DNA of 16,225 nt from Clostridia bacterium (lineage in GTDB: Bacteria; Bacillota; Clostridia; Oscillospirales; CAG-272): the NCBI GenBank assembly GCA_017461825.1, contig JAFTXB010000250.1, forward strand, positions 1 through 16,225, in the 5' to 3' direction. The notes under the pieces were generated by a model. The model was not told the origin of the DNA, searched no databases, and worked only from the letters and a program-made list of their open reading frames with translations. This document shows, one piece after another, positions 1 through 6,023 of the stretch; within the stretch, counting starts at the first letter, position 1, and every line of letters starts with the position of its first letter. A program made the translations under genes and the position numbers.

Positions 1-19
1 CGACCAACGTTGTTTCCAT
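1..19 (-). CDS. Start of an unidentified gene downstream of ftsZ (partial)
   Basis: Only the first six codons (M-E-T-T-L-V) lie in the window, so the product cannot be named. An AAAGGA ribosome binding site at 31-36 lies 11 nt upstream of this ATG. A second in-frame-looking ATG at 28-30 would encode M-K-N-T-W-K-Q-R-W-S in another frame, but it directly abuts the Shine-Dalgarno sequence, so the ATG at 17-19 is preferred. A consensus promoter at 60-88 gives the gene its own transcription start, separated from ftsZ by a terminator. Confidence 0.45.
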
Positions 20-59
20 GTGTTTTTCATTCCTTTCTTTGTAATATTGGAACGCTATT

Positions 60-88
60 ATTATACACTATATTTATCATTTTGTCAA
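60..88 (-). promoter_or_regulatory. Perfect consensus sigma-A promoter
   Basis: Read on the minus strand, TTGACA (83-88) is followed by exactly 17 nt and TATAAT (60-65). Both hexamers match the housekeeping consensus without mismatch. The expected start of transcription is near position 53, giving a leader of about 30 nt before the gene at the left edge. It lies just past the ftsZ terminator, so it starts a new transcription unit. Confidence 0.85.
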
Positions 89-96
89 TAGTCGCG

Positions 97-134
97 CAAA
101 ACGGAGAGCACCGCGCGGCGCTCTCCGTTTTTTT
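97..134 (-). terminator. Intrinsic terminator after ftsZ, probably bidirectional
   Basis: A 9 bp perfect stem pairs 101-109 (ACGGAGAGC) with 120-128 (GCTCTCCGT). The loop contains a further self-complementary CCGCGCGG. Read leftward from ftsZ the stem is followed by TTTT (97-100 complement). Read rightward it is followed by seven T (128-134). It starts 13 nt beyond the ftsZ stop codon, as expected for the end of the ftsZ transcript. Confidence 0.85.
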
Positions 135-140
135 ATGATA

Positions 141-1340
141 TTATTTCTTTTTATTGAACATGCCGAGCAGATCGTCAAAGTCGTCGTCATCGTCTGCCTT
201 TGCGGGCTTTTTGGGCTCGGGCTTGGGCTGAGCGGCTTGCTTTGCGGGGGCTGCCTCAGCGGTTCTCTGTGCGCCTGCGTTGGTTTTACCGAACACGGTT
301 CCGGCAACAGACTTCTGCTTCAGATCATCGGGGCTGTTGTCATTGGTCTTAACGGTATTGACCTTGCGATCAGCGTCCTCGGGCTTCTTTTCAAAGCCGG
401 TAGCAATGATGGTAACGCGCATTTCATCCTCAAGCTCGGGATCAAACGAAACACCCCAGATCACGTTTGCATCGGGGTCTGCCTCCTTTGCAACCAAAGA
501 AGCGGCGAGGTCAACATCGTCCAAGCTGATGTCCTGCGAAACGGACATGCTGAGCAGGATGCCCTTAGCGCCCTTGATCGAGGTTTCAAGCAGCGGGCTG
601 GAGATTGCCTCCTTAGCCGCCAGCTCTGCCTTATCCTTACCGGTTGCAGAACCGACGCCCATATGTGCGTATCCCGCGTTTGCCATGACACTGGTGATGT
701 CGGCAAAGTCGAGGTTGATAAACGAGGACGAAGTGATCAGCTCGGAAACGCTCTTGACACCGCGGCGAAGAACGTCATCGGCAATGCCAAACGCATTCAT
801 AAGCGTCAGCTTTACGTTGGAAACCTCTTTCAGTCTCTCGTTGGGGATCACGATGAGAGAGTCTACGTACTGTGCAAGCTCGGCAATACCTGCCTCTGCC
901 TGCTCCATTCTCTTTTTACCCTCAAAAGCAAAGGGCTTGGTTACGATACCGACAGTGAGGATATCAAGCTCTCTTGCGATGCGCGCAACAACGGGAGCAG
1001 CACCGGTTCCCGTTCCGCCGCCCATACCTGCGGTAACGAACACCATATCGGTGCCCTCAAGCAGTGAGCGAATATCGTCGATGGATTCCTCAGCGGCACG
1101 CGAGCCGATTTGAGGATTTGCGCCCGCGCCAAAGCCCTTGGTGATCTTTTCACCGATTACGAGCTGGTTGGGTGCCTCGGATTTGCGGAGTGCCTGACGG
1201 TCGGTATTTACCGAAACAAACTCCACCCCGCGAATATTGGTAACGACCATGCGGTTGACGGCGTTGTTTCCGCCGCCGCCTACGCCGATAACCTTAATAT
1301 TAACGCCACATTCCAGGCTATCATCATGTTCAAACGTCAT
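141..1340 (-). CDS. ftsZ: Cell division protein FtsZ
   Basis: FtsZ is the bacterial tubulin homologue: a cytoplasmic GTPase that polymerises into the Z ring and directs septal wall synthesis. The 399-residue product has the nucleotide-binding GVGGGGNNAVNRM (19-31), the tubulin signature GGGTGTG (107-113) and the T7 synergy loop NLDFAD (209-214), whose aspartates complete the GTPase site of the neighbouring subunit. A Pro/Ala/Lys-rich linker (about 330-380) leads to an acidic tail DDDDDFDDLLGMFNKKK. This tail lacks the common DIPxFLR anchor motif that FtsA, SepF or other partners usually bind. The ATG at 1340 is supported by GGGAGG 8 nt upstream. It is separated from the rest of the division operon by four lipoprotein genes and has its own promoter region and terminator. 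No ftsA is present in the window. Confidence 0.98.
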   Translation of the reverse strand: MTFEHDDSLECGVNIKVIGVGGGGNNAVNRMVVTNIRGVEFVSVNTDRQALRKSEAPNQLVIGEKITKGFGAGANPQIGSRAAEESIDDIRSLLEGTDMVFVTAGMGGGTGTGAAPVVARIARELDILTVGIVTKPFAFEGKKRMEQAEAGIAELAQYVDSLIVIPNERLKEVSNVKLTLMNAFGIADDVLRRGVKSVSELITSSSFINLDFADITSVMANAGYAHMGVGSATGKDKAELAAKEAISSPLLETSIKGAKGILLSMSVSQDISLDDVDLAASLVAKEADPDANVIWGVSFDPELEDEMRVTIIATGFEKKPEDADRKVNTVKTNDNSPDDLKQKSVAGTVFGKTNAGAQRTAEAAPAKQAAQPKPEPKKPAKADDDDDFDDLLGMFNKKK

Positions 1341-1384
1341 GTCTTTTTCCTCCCGAACTTTTACAAATCGTGTTTTTTAGGGGT

Positions 1385-1407
1385 TCACCGCGCTTTTTTG
1401 GCGGTGA
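1385..1407 (-). promoter_or_regulatory. Hairpin in the ftsZ 5' leader
   Basis: A 7 bp perfect stem (1385-1391 with 1401-1407, TCACCGC/GCGGTGA) encloses a 9 nt loop. It lies in the predicted ftsZ leader between the putative promoter and the ribosome binding site. No T run follows on the minus strand, so it does not look like a terminator. It could be a leader structure that affects mRNA stability or translation; its function is unknown. Confidence 0.4.
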
Positions 1408-1425
1408 CATAGTTACTCATATAAT

Positions 1426-1454
1426 ATAATACTATTTTTTTTTCAATTTTGCAA
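1426..1454 (-). promoter_or_regulatory. Putative ftsZ promoter
   Basis: On the minus strand TTGCAA (1449-1454) is followed by 17 nt and TATTAT (1426-1431), inside a very A/T-rich stretch (about 1410-1520). The -10 is one mismatch and the -35 two mismatches from consensus. Spacing is optimal, and the start would leave a leader of about 80 nt. Because the tract is so A/T-rich, chance matches are easy, and an alternative TTGAAA with a later -10 overlaps it. Confidence 0.5.
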
Positions 1455-1536
1455 GTGTTTTTTCAAAAAATTTTTAAATTTTGCATTTATTTTTCTATTT
1501 TTGCTTTTTTATGAGAAAAAAACGACAGTTTGCGGC

Positions 1537-2484
1537 TTATTTCACCAATGTCCAGCTTTGAAGATCGGTTGAGGAAAATTGAATATACATGGTTTGATAT
1601 TCCGAATCATTAATTTTGTAAGAATGACCCGTACAAATCCTGACGGTGAGCAGGCAGCTGCCATCAATCCATTCGGCATTCACTATTTCGGTTGCAAAAT
1701 CTGCCCCTTTTAAGCCAAAAGCCGCCATGACGTTGGGGATAGGCAGCCTTGACATCCGAGTCCACGTTTTTCCACCGTCCAGCGTCCAAAAGGTACGCGG
1801 TCCAAAATGATCGCTACTGTAATACCGTGCTGTAAAAAATCCAACCTGTTCTGTAAAAAAACAAGCGGCGCTTATGTATTCACGATTGTTTGAAGTGCGT
1901 AAATCCTGATATTCCGTTACACTCCACGTTTTTCCGCCGTCAGAGGTTTTTAATAAACATGCCAGTTCAATATCATCCATCGGGCTAACCGCATAACCCT
2001 CTAAATGAAAAATAAAAATATATCCGTCTTGTTCGCTTGTAAACCCGCTGTATATTTCGGGTGTTCGAACACCTTTGGAAAGTGTTATAGTGGTTTTGTA
2101 TTCGGTATCCCCTTGAATAGCGGTAATATGAAACACGGGTGACGAATATTCCTCATGCGTTACCCTGATCCTATCCGCGTCTTTTTCCATAAGGTATTTT
2201 AAATAGTCGCCGCTTTTGGTCGTTATATAACAATCCAGCTTTTCCCGAAGCTCTCTCAGGGACAAAGTCGGAATATTCGGTTGATAGCTTACATTTGTTT
2301 GCGTGGTTTGAAACTCCTCTACAACCGTGGTTTCTTCATTTTCTTCCGAGGGTTCCTCATAAGTACTCTCCTCTTTTTCTTCTTCCGTTACCGATTCAAT
2401 TTCATCATTCGGCGCGGAAACGCACGCGCTCACGTTTGCCAAAAGCAAAGCGGATAGCAGCATTGCAAAAAGTCGTTTTTTCAT
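1537..2484 (-). CDS. Asp-box lipoprotein (array member nearest ftsZ)
   Basis: Predicted 315-residue lipoprotein of unknown function. Residues 1-20 form a signal peptide (MKKRLFAMLLSALLLANVSA) followed by Cys21 in the lipobox VSAC, so the mature protein should be lipid-anchored on the outer face of the membrane. A Glu/Thr-rich linker (about 28-62) leads to a beta-rich domain with two Asp-box-like motifs, SDGGKTW (181-187) and TLDGGKTW (234-241), as seen in sialidase/BNR and YCF48-like beta-propellers. A final STDLQSWTL near the C-terminus resembles a third degenerate blade. It is homologous through the mature part to the products at 3782-4846 and 4916-5902. No sialidase catalytic set is apparent, so a binding or scaffold role is more likely than catalysis. 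RBS AAAGGAG lies about 8 nt upstream. The stop is TAA, and only 46 nt separate it from the preceding lipoprotein gene. Confidence 0.85.
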   Translation of the reverse strand: MKKRLFAMLLSALLLANVSACVSAPNDEIESVTEEEKEESTYEEPSEENEETTVVEEFQTTQTNVSYQPNIPTLSLRELREKLDCYITTKSGDYLKYLMEKDADRIRVTHEEYSSPVFHITAIQGDTEYKTTITLSKGVRTPEIYSGFTSEQDGYIFIFHLEGYAVSPMDDIELACLLKTSDGGKTWSVTEYQDLRTSNNREYISAACFFTEQVGFFTARYYSSDHFGPRTFWTLDGGKTWTRMSRLPIPNVMAAFGLKGADFATEIVNAEWIDGSCLLTVRICTGHSYKINDSEYQTMYIQFSSTDLQSWTLVK

Positions 2485-2502
2485 TCATCTTCTCCTTTTA
2501 CG
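2422..2502 (-). repeat. Signal-peptide/leader repeat, copy 1
   Basis: This is the direct repeat covering the RBS leader and the 63 nt from the start codon to the lipobox cysteine. By eye it matches copy 2 at 58 of 63 coding positions and copy 4 at 52 of 63. The leader (GACGTAAAAGGAGAAGAT) is the same subtype as copy 4. Similarity stops sharply after the cysteine codon. Confidence 0.85.
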
Positions 2503-2530
2503 TCAGTCAATAAAGCCCCGTCATCCTTGT

Positions 2531-3667
2531 TCAGCCTTTTCCAACCATTTCTTCCGGCATATTCAAAAGCGGATTGGAGCCGTCGGACGTCGCATTGGGA
2601 TTGTAGCAAAGACGGTATGTATAGCTATAAACGTAATCTTTTTCCAAAGGATCGGTATAATCGATAAACTTTTTCAATAAATTTCCGTAGGCATCATATT
2701 CTAAATAGAAGTAGGTCGTTGTTTCCTCGCCCACTACACGACGCTGTTCCACATTTCTTCCGTGTTGGTCATACGTCCAAAAAAAGGTAATGGGAGGGTT
2801 TCCCAAAAGGACGTTGTATGTCGTGTCTTTTATCAAATTCCCCTGCGCATCATATTCCCATTCATCCGTAACGGTGTTCGTTTCGTTGCTAATACAACGA
2901 ATTTTATTGCCCCGTTTGTCATATTCATACCGTCGGTCTACCCTGACAAAAACGGCCCCACCGGTTTCGTAAACGGTCTGTTTGATAAGATCACCATGCT
3001 CATTGTATTCATATACCGTTGTTTGCAGGTATAAACCACTGTCGGTTTTCAAAACGTTCTCGATCCTGTTACCGAAGGCATCATACTTATTCTCTTGAAT
3101 ATAGCCCCAACCAATTGCTTTCGTTATATTTCCGTTGTCGTCATACTCCAAAGTCACGGTTTCTCTATAAGGTCCAATCTGTTTGATCGGTCTGCCCACA
3201 GAATCGTATTCATATTTGGTTATTCCACCGTCATCCACTTCAATCAAACATCCCTTTTCATCATACCGATAGAGTGTCCCCCTTGCTTCTCGCCCATCAG
3301 GGTAGAGCCACTTTACACTTATCCTTCTCCCACAAGCGTCATATTCATAGAATAGGGTATGGTCCGCAGATTGATACGTTTCCATTTGAAACATAAAATC
3401 ATCCAAATAATCCGCTACGTCCGCATACTCCGATATGCTCAAAAAAATATCATATGCGCCGTAAACGTCGCCCGCCGCAAGCTTGGTCAACGCCTCGGCG
3501 TATAGTCTGTCATCCGATTTGGGCGCCTCGGTCTCCTGCTCTGCGGTGGTTTCGTGCGGGGGTTCGATCAATGTATCTGTATTGTCATTGGGCTTGTCCG
3601 TTTGGCACGCGCTCACGTTTGCCAAAAGCAAGGCGGACAATAGCATTGCAAAAAGTCTTTTTTTCAT
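2531..3667 (-). CDS. Lipoprotein with RHS/YD-type repeats
   Basis: Predicted 378-residue surface lipoprotein. The signal peptide is identical to that of the product at 1537-2484 through Cys21 (lipobox VSAC). Then come a low-complexity linker (22-52) and a helical TPR-like segment (about 53-92, with A..L..GDVYGAY.IF). About ten YD repeats of the form [YE]xYDxxGNxI fill residues about 105-345, for example YEYDSVGRPI (162-171), KYDAFGNRI and EYDAQGNLI. YD repeats in RHS and teneurin proteins wind into a beta-sheet shell and often bind carbohydrate. There is no RHS core motif (PxxxxDPxG) and no toxin tip, so it is not a classical polymorphic toxin. Its mature part is unrelated to the three Asp-box neighbours although the signal peptide is shared. 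RBS GGGAGG is about 7 nt upstream, and an extended -10 promoter lies at 3697-3705. Confidence 0.85.
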   Translation of the reverse strand: MKKRLFAMLLSALLLANVSACQTDKPNDNTDTLIEPPHETTAEQETEAPKSDDRLYAEALTKLAAGDVYGAYDIFLSISEYADVADYLDDFMFQMETYQSADHTLFYEYDACGRRISVKWLYPDGREARGTLYRYDEKGCLIEVDDGGITKYEYDSVGRPIKQIGPYRETVTLEYDDNGNITKAIGWGYIQENKYDAFGNRIENVLKTDSGLYLQTTVYEYNEHGDLIKQTVYETGGAVFVRVDRRYEYDKRGNKIRCISNETNTVTDEWEYDAQGNLIKDTTYNVLLGNPPITFFWTYDQHGRNVEQRRVVGEETTTYFYLEYDAYGNLLKKFIDYTDPLEKDYVYSYTYRLCYNPNATSDGSNPLLNMPEEMVGKG

Positions 3668-3680
3668 TTACATCCTCCCT
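3605..3680 (-). repeat. Signal-peptide/leader repeat, copy 2
   Basis: The start codon to Cys21 segment matches copy 3 at 59 of 63 positions and copy 1 at 58 of 63, counted by eye. The leader (GGAGGATGT plus three bases before ATG) is the same subtype as copy 3 and differs from copies 1 and 4. Downstream coding sequence is unrelated to the other three genes. Confidence 0.85.
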
Positions 3681-3696
3681 TTTTGTTTGTATTTTC

Positions 3697-3705
3697 ATTA
3701 TACCA
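3697..3705 (-). promoter_or_regulatory. Extended -10 promoter for the YD-repeat lipoprotein
   Basis: On the minus strand TGGTATAAT matches the extended -10 consensus TGnTATAAT perfectly, about 30 nt before the gene start. No good -35 hexamer is seen at the right distance, which extended -10 promoters tolerate. The -35 position instead falls inside the large inverted repeat at 3714-3760, which could allow repression or other control. Confidence 0.6.
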
Positions 3706-3713
3706 TTTAGGCG

Positions 3714-3760
3714 GTTGGCTACCCATGCAAACGTATTTTTTTGCAGTAGGTAGCGGCAAC
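3714..3760 (-). repeat. Long imperfect inverted repeat upstream of the YD lipoprotein promoter
   Basis: Arms pair as GTTG/CAAC (3714-3717 with 3757-3760), GCTACC/GGTAGC (3718-3723 with 3749-3754) and TGCAAA/TTTGCA (3726-3731 with 3740-3745). This gives 16 pairs with a GG bulge, a 2x3 internal loop and an 8 nt T-rich loop. Neither strand has a T run after the stem, so it is not a standard terminator. It sits between two lipoprotein genes and overlaps the expected -35 region of the promoter at 3697-3705. Confidence 0.7.
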
Positions 3761-3781
3761 AATCCACCTCCCACTTCTCAA

Positions 3782-4846
3782 TTAGTTTATACGGATCCAA
3801 GTATTCAGACCCAGCAACTTATATTTTGCATCGACATCTATTCCTTCGACTGTTCCATACCGTATTGTTAAAATATAGGATCCATCAACCTGTGTAAAAT
3901 CGGAAACTTCTGCCCATTCTAAATCATCTTCTTCTGGCATTTCCGGTATGTTAACGTGAACCCAATTTAAACCTCCGTCGGTTGTTAATAAGGTCCGTTC
4001 GCAAAAATCATAGTCAGCGGCAAAAATGTTTCCGGAAATGATCCCAACGTCCTCAGATATCATTTTTGCAAACCTGATATAATTCCGTAGACTGATTGAA
4101 GGTACGTTTTGTACGTTAATTGAAGTCCACGTCCTCCCCCCATCTTCTGTTTTAAAGAGGTTAGATAATTTTGAGCCACCTACTGCATGACCTTCCAATA
4201 CCTCTTTAAAGGTAAATATATATCCGGTGTTTTCGTTTATAAAATTTCCGCTGATCTCATATACATCTTCATCAACATCAAGCTTTACGACCGTTTCACT
4301 TGTGGAACCCTTTTCAAAACTTACTACGGTGATTTTATTCTCATAGGATCGTGTCAAAAGCAAAAAGGCACATTCGTTGTTTACGGCAATAGCCGCCGGA
4401 TAGTATTTGCTTGCATTAATGTCCTTGTCTGAAAGAGAGGTAACAAGATGATCTTCATTCCAGTCCGCTATTTGAAGAGAAAATTCACCATTTTGATGGA
4501 ATGTGTATGTCGCATTGGAATTGCCCCAGACACCATTATAAAAAGTCAGAGATTTCCGTGGTGGTTTTATTTCAGCGTTTGTTTCGCTTTCTGTTATTTT
4601 TTCATCCGTTTCTTCAAATTTCGATTCGGTGGTGTCGTTTCCCGTGAGTTTTTCATCAGTTTCTTCAAATTTCGATTCGGTGGTGTCGTTTTCTGTTGGT
4701 TTTTCATCGGTTTCTTCAAAATTCGATTTGATTGTGTCGGTATTTTCAAACGGCTCCTCAATCTCACTTTGGGGAACGTAACGACACGCGCTCGCGTTTG
4801 CCAAAAGCATGGCGGATAATAGCATTGCAAAAAGTCTTTTTTTCAT
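3782..4846 (-). CDS. Asp-box lipoprotein with acidic tandem-repeat stalk
   Basis: Predicted 354-residue lipoprotein of unknown function. The frame is open upstream to 4876. I choose the ATG at 4846 because GGAGG stands 6-9 nt before it and because this start restores the family signal peptide (MKKRLFAMLLSAMLLANASA, Cys21). Residues 43-92 hold nearly three copies of a 17-residue unit, FEETDEKxTxNDTTESK, a probable extended acidic stalk. The globular part follows, with Asp-box motifs EDGGRTW (234-240) and TTDGGLNW (288-295). The segment before the first motif (GYIFTF...LEGHAV) lines up with GYIFIF.LEGYAV in the product at 1537-2484, which shows true homology. No catalytic residues can be recognised. 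It lies 69 nt after the preceding lipoprotein gene, and I see no convincing promoter of its own. Confidence 0.85.
   Translation of the reverse strand: MKKRLFAMLLSAMLLANASACRYVPQSEIEEPFENTDTIKSNFEETDEKPTENDTTESKFEETDEKLTGNDTTESKFEETDEKITESETNAEIKPPRKSLTFYNGVWGNSNATYTFHQNGEFSLQIADWNEDHLVTSLSDKDINASKYYPAAIAVNNECAFLLLTRSYENKITVVSFEKGSTSETVVKLDVDEDVYEISGNFINENTGYIFTFKEVLEGHAVGGSKLSNLFKTEDGGRTWTSINVQNVPSISLRNYIRFAKMISEDVGIISGNIFAADYDFCERTLLTTDGGLNWVHVNIPEMPEEDDLEWAEVSDFTQVDGSYILTIRYGTVEGIDVDAKYKLLGLNTWIRIN
4601..4753. repeat. 51-bp in-frame tandem repeat (three units)
   Basis: Three consecutive 51 bp units begin near 4601, 4652 and 4703 (each starts TTCATC on the plus strand). The first two are almost identical; the third has diverged in its second half. 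The period is a multiple of three, so each unit encodes 17 residues of the acidic stalk in the lipoprotein at 3782-4846. Copy number is likely to vary between strains by slippage. Confidence 0.9.
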
Positions 4847-4858
4847 CAACATCCTCCG
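4784..4858 (-). repeat. Signal-peptide/leader repeat, copy 3
   Basis: Same unit as copy 2 with four differences in the 63 nt from start codon to cysteine codon, and the same GGAGGATGT leader type. It supports the start codon chosen for this gene, since the longer reading frame would place the conserved signal peptide behind an extra basic N-terminus. Confidence 0.85.
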
Positions 4859-4915
4859 TTTTATTTTTATATTCATGTTTTACTCAATTTCTACCGCCCT
4901 TTTGAAATGATTGGA

Positions 4916-5902
4916 TCAAGTTTCAATTAACGTCCAGTTTATCAAATCCTTTGACCAAAGTTGAATTTGAAACGATGTATAATTACTTGCTTTAACTGTT
5001 AAACGATAGTAATCATACTCTTTGACATACTCAAAGTCAATGATCTCCGAATACCAGTTTACCATATCACTGGGGGGCAATTTCGACATTTGAGTCCAAG
5101 TCAATCCGCCGTCGACAGTTAAATAAGTACGTTCCCAAACCTCACATGTTCCTAAATCTCGGAAGCTGATAATGCCTATCTGTGGCGAAATAAACTTGAA
5201 AATCTCCACATAGCGAGCAGTAGCATAGAACGTATATGTCGCAATCTGATTCCAACTTTTTCCTCCGTCGGTTGTTTCAAACATAATCAATGGCCAATCA
5301 GAACCATAGTGAGGAAAAGACCGCGGCAACAAAAAGTAATACCCGTGATTGGTGTCATGCATATTGACAAAAAACAAGTCGTCTCTTGTTACCTTAATAT
5401 TTAGTGGTACGGCATGTAACTCTACAAGCTCGTTACTTCTACTAAAGTGGTAGGTAAGGATAGTTGGTTCACCGTATGAACTTCCTTGATCGATCAGTGC
5501 AATTGTGGTTGCATCATTTTCAATTGTAACACAATGATCGTTTAAATCCCACCAATTATAATAAGAAGAAGATAGACCCCTCATGGGTCGATAAGCATCC
5601 CATTCATTAATATATACATAATATTCATTGTTTTCGTCTGACCTCCACACAGATGCCATTGGCGAATTATCGAGATGGTAACAACGTCTCAATTGTCCCA
5701 ACACCGGCACGTCGCGCACGGTTACATCGTCCGATTCGCCCTTTGAAGGTGGACTTTGCGTATCATTTGTATCTAAGGATTTTGTACTGGTTTCCGTTTC
5801 ACTTGTTCTATCTTCAATTCCATTTTCCGGTACATAAACACACGCGCTTATATTCGCCACCAACAAGGCAGATAGCAGCATTGCAAAAAGTCTTTTTTTC
5901 AT
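4916..5902 (-). CDS. Asp-box lipoprotein (array member nearest ftsQ)
   Basis: Predicted 328-residue lipoprotein of unknown function. The signal peptide MKKRLFAMLLSALLVANISA precedes Cys21 (lipobox ISAC). After the Cys, VYVPENGIE resembles RYVPQSEIE of the product at 3782-4846. A Ser/Thr/Asp-rich linker (30-62) leads to a beta-rich domain rich in Tyr and Trp, with Asp-box motifs TDGGKSW (211-217) and VDGGLTW (263-269). The terminal SKDLINWTL parallels STDLQSWTL of the product at 1537-2484. RBS AAAGGAG is about 8 nt upstream. It is the first array gene after ftsQ and starts only about 40 nt past a strong terminator, with no clear promoter between. It may depend on readthrough or on a promoter inside ftsQ. 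Confidence 0.85.
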   Translation of the reverse strand: MKKRLFAMLLSALLVANISACVYVPENGIEDRTSETETSTKSLDTNDTQSPPSKGESDDVTVRDVPVLGQLRRCYHLDNSPMASVWRSDENNEYYVYINEWDAYRPMRGLSSSYYNWWDLNDHCVTIENDATTIALIDQGSSYGEPTILTYHFSRSNELVELHAVPLNIKVTRDDLFFVNMHDTNHGYYFLLPRSFPHYGSDWPLIMFETTDGGKSWNQIATYTFYATARYVEIFKFISPQIGIISFRDLGTCEVWERTYLTVDGGLTWTQMSKLPPSDMVNWYSEIIDFEYVKEYDYYRLTVKASNYTSFQIQLWSKDLINWTLIET

Positions 5903-5922
5903 GTATCTTCTCCTTTTTACGT
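5840..5922 (-). repeat. Signal-peptide/leader repeat, copy 4
   Basis: This is the most diverged copy: 52 of 63 positions match copy 1 from start codon to cysteine codon, with most changes toward the cysteine end. The leader (GACGTAAAAAGGAGAAGAT) is nearly the same as copy 1, so the outer two genes share one leader type and the inner two share another. Confidence 0.8.
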
Positions 5923-5943
5923 CTTGTTTTTCACTCCGTTGTT

Positions 5944-5972
5944 AAAAAAAGCCACGCGGCAGTGCGCGTGGC
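5944..5972 (-). terminator. Strong intrinsic terminator after ftsQ
   Basis: A perfect 8 bp GC-rich stem (GCCACGCG 5951-5958 with CGCGTGGC 5965-5972, 6 nt loop) is followed on the minus strand by seven T (5944-5950). It ends the division and cell wall operon 52 nt beyond the ftsQ stop codon and stands between it and the lipoprotein array. Confidence 0.92.
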
Positions 5973-6023
5973 TTACTGATACCACCCTCCCTTTTTATCG
6001 GGGGGAGTTATTTGATTTACCGA

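Noticed and set aside
135..1067. 310-codon open frame on the plus strand opposite ftsZ
   Set aside because: Antisense to a certain gene; the Gly/Cys/Leu-rich product looks like reverse-frame translation and starts inside the ftsZ terminator region without an RBS.
2531..3667. Polymorphic RHS toxin
   Set aside because: There is no RHS core motif, the protein is short, no toxin-like C-terminal domain follows the repeats, and no immunity gene is adjacent.
4847..4876. Upstream start for the lipoprotein, giving ten extra residues
   Set aside because: The GGAGG at about 4852-4856 lies inside this extension and fits the ATG at 4846, which also matches the conserved signal peptide of the other three genes.
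1537..5902. Sialidase (neuraminidase) function for the Asp-box proteins
   Set aside because: Asp boxes are structural and occur in many propellers. I could not find the arginine triad or the RIP motif that mark sialidases.
5986..6008. Small hairpin (CTCCC/GGGAG) just after ftsQ
   Set aside because: Only five pairs with an 11 nt loop and no T run; the strong terminator at 5944-5972 explains the region.
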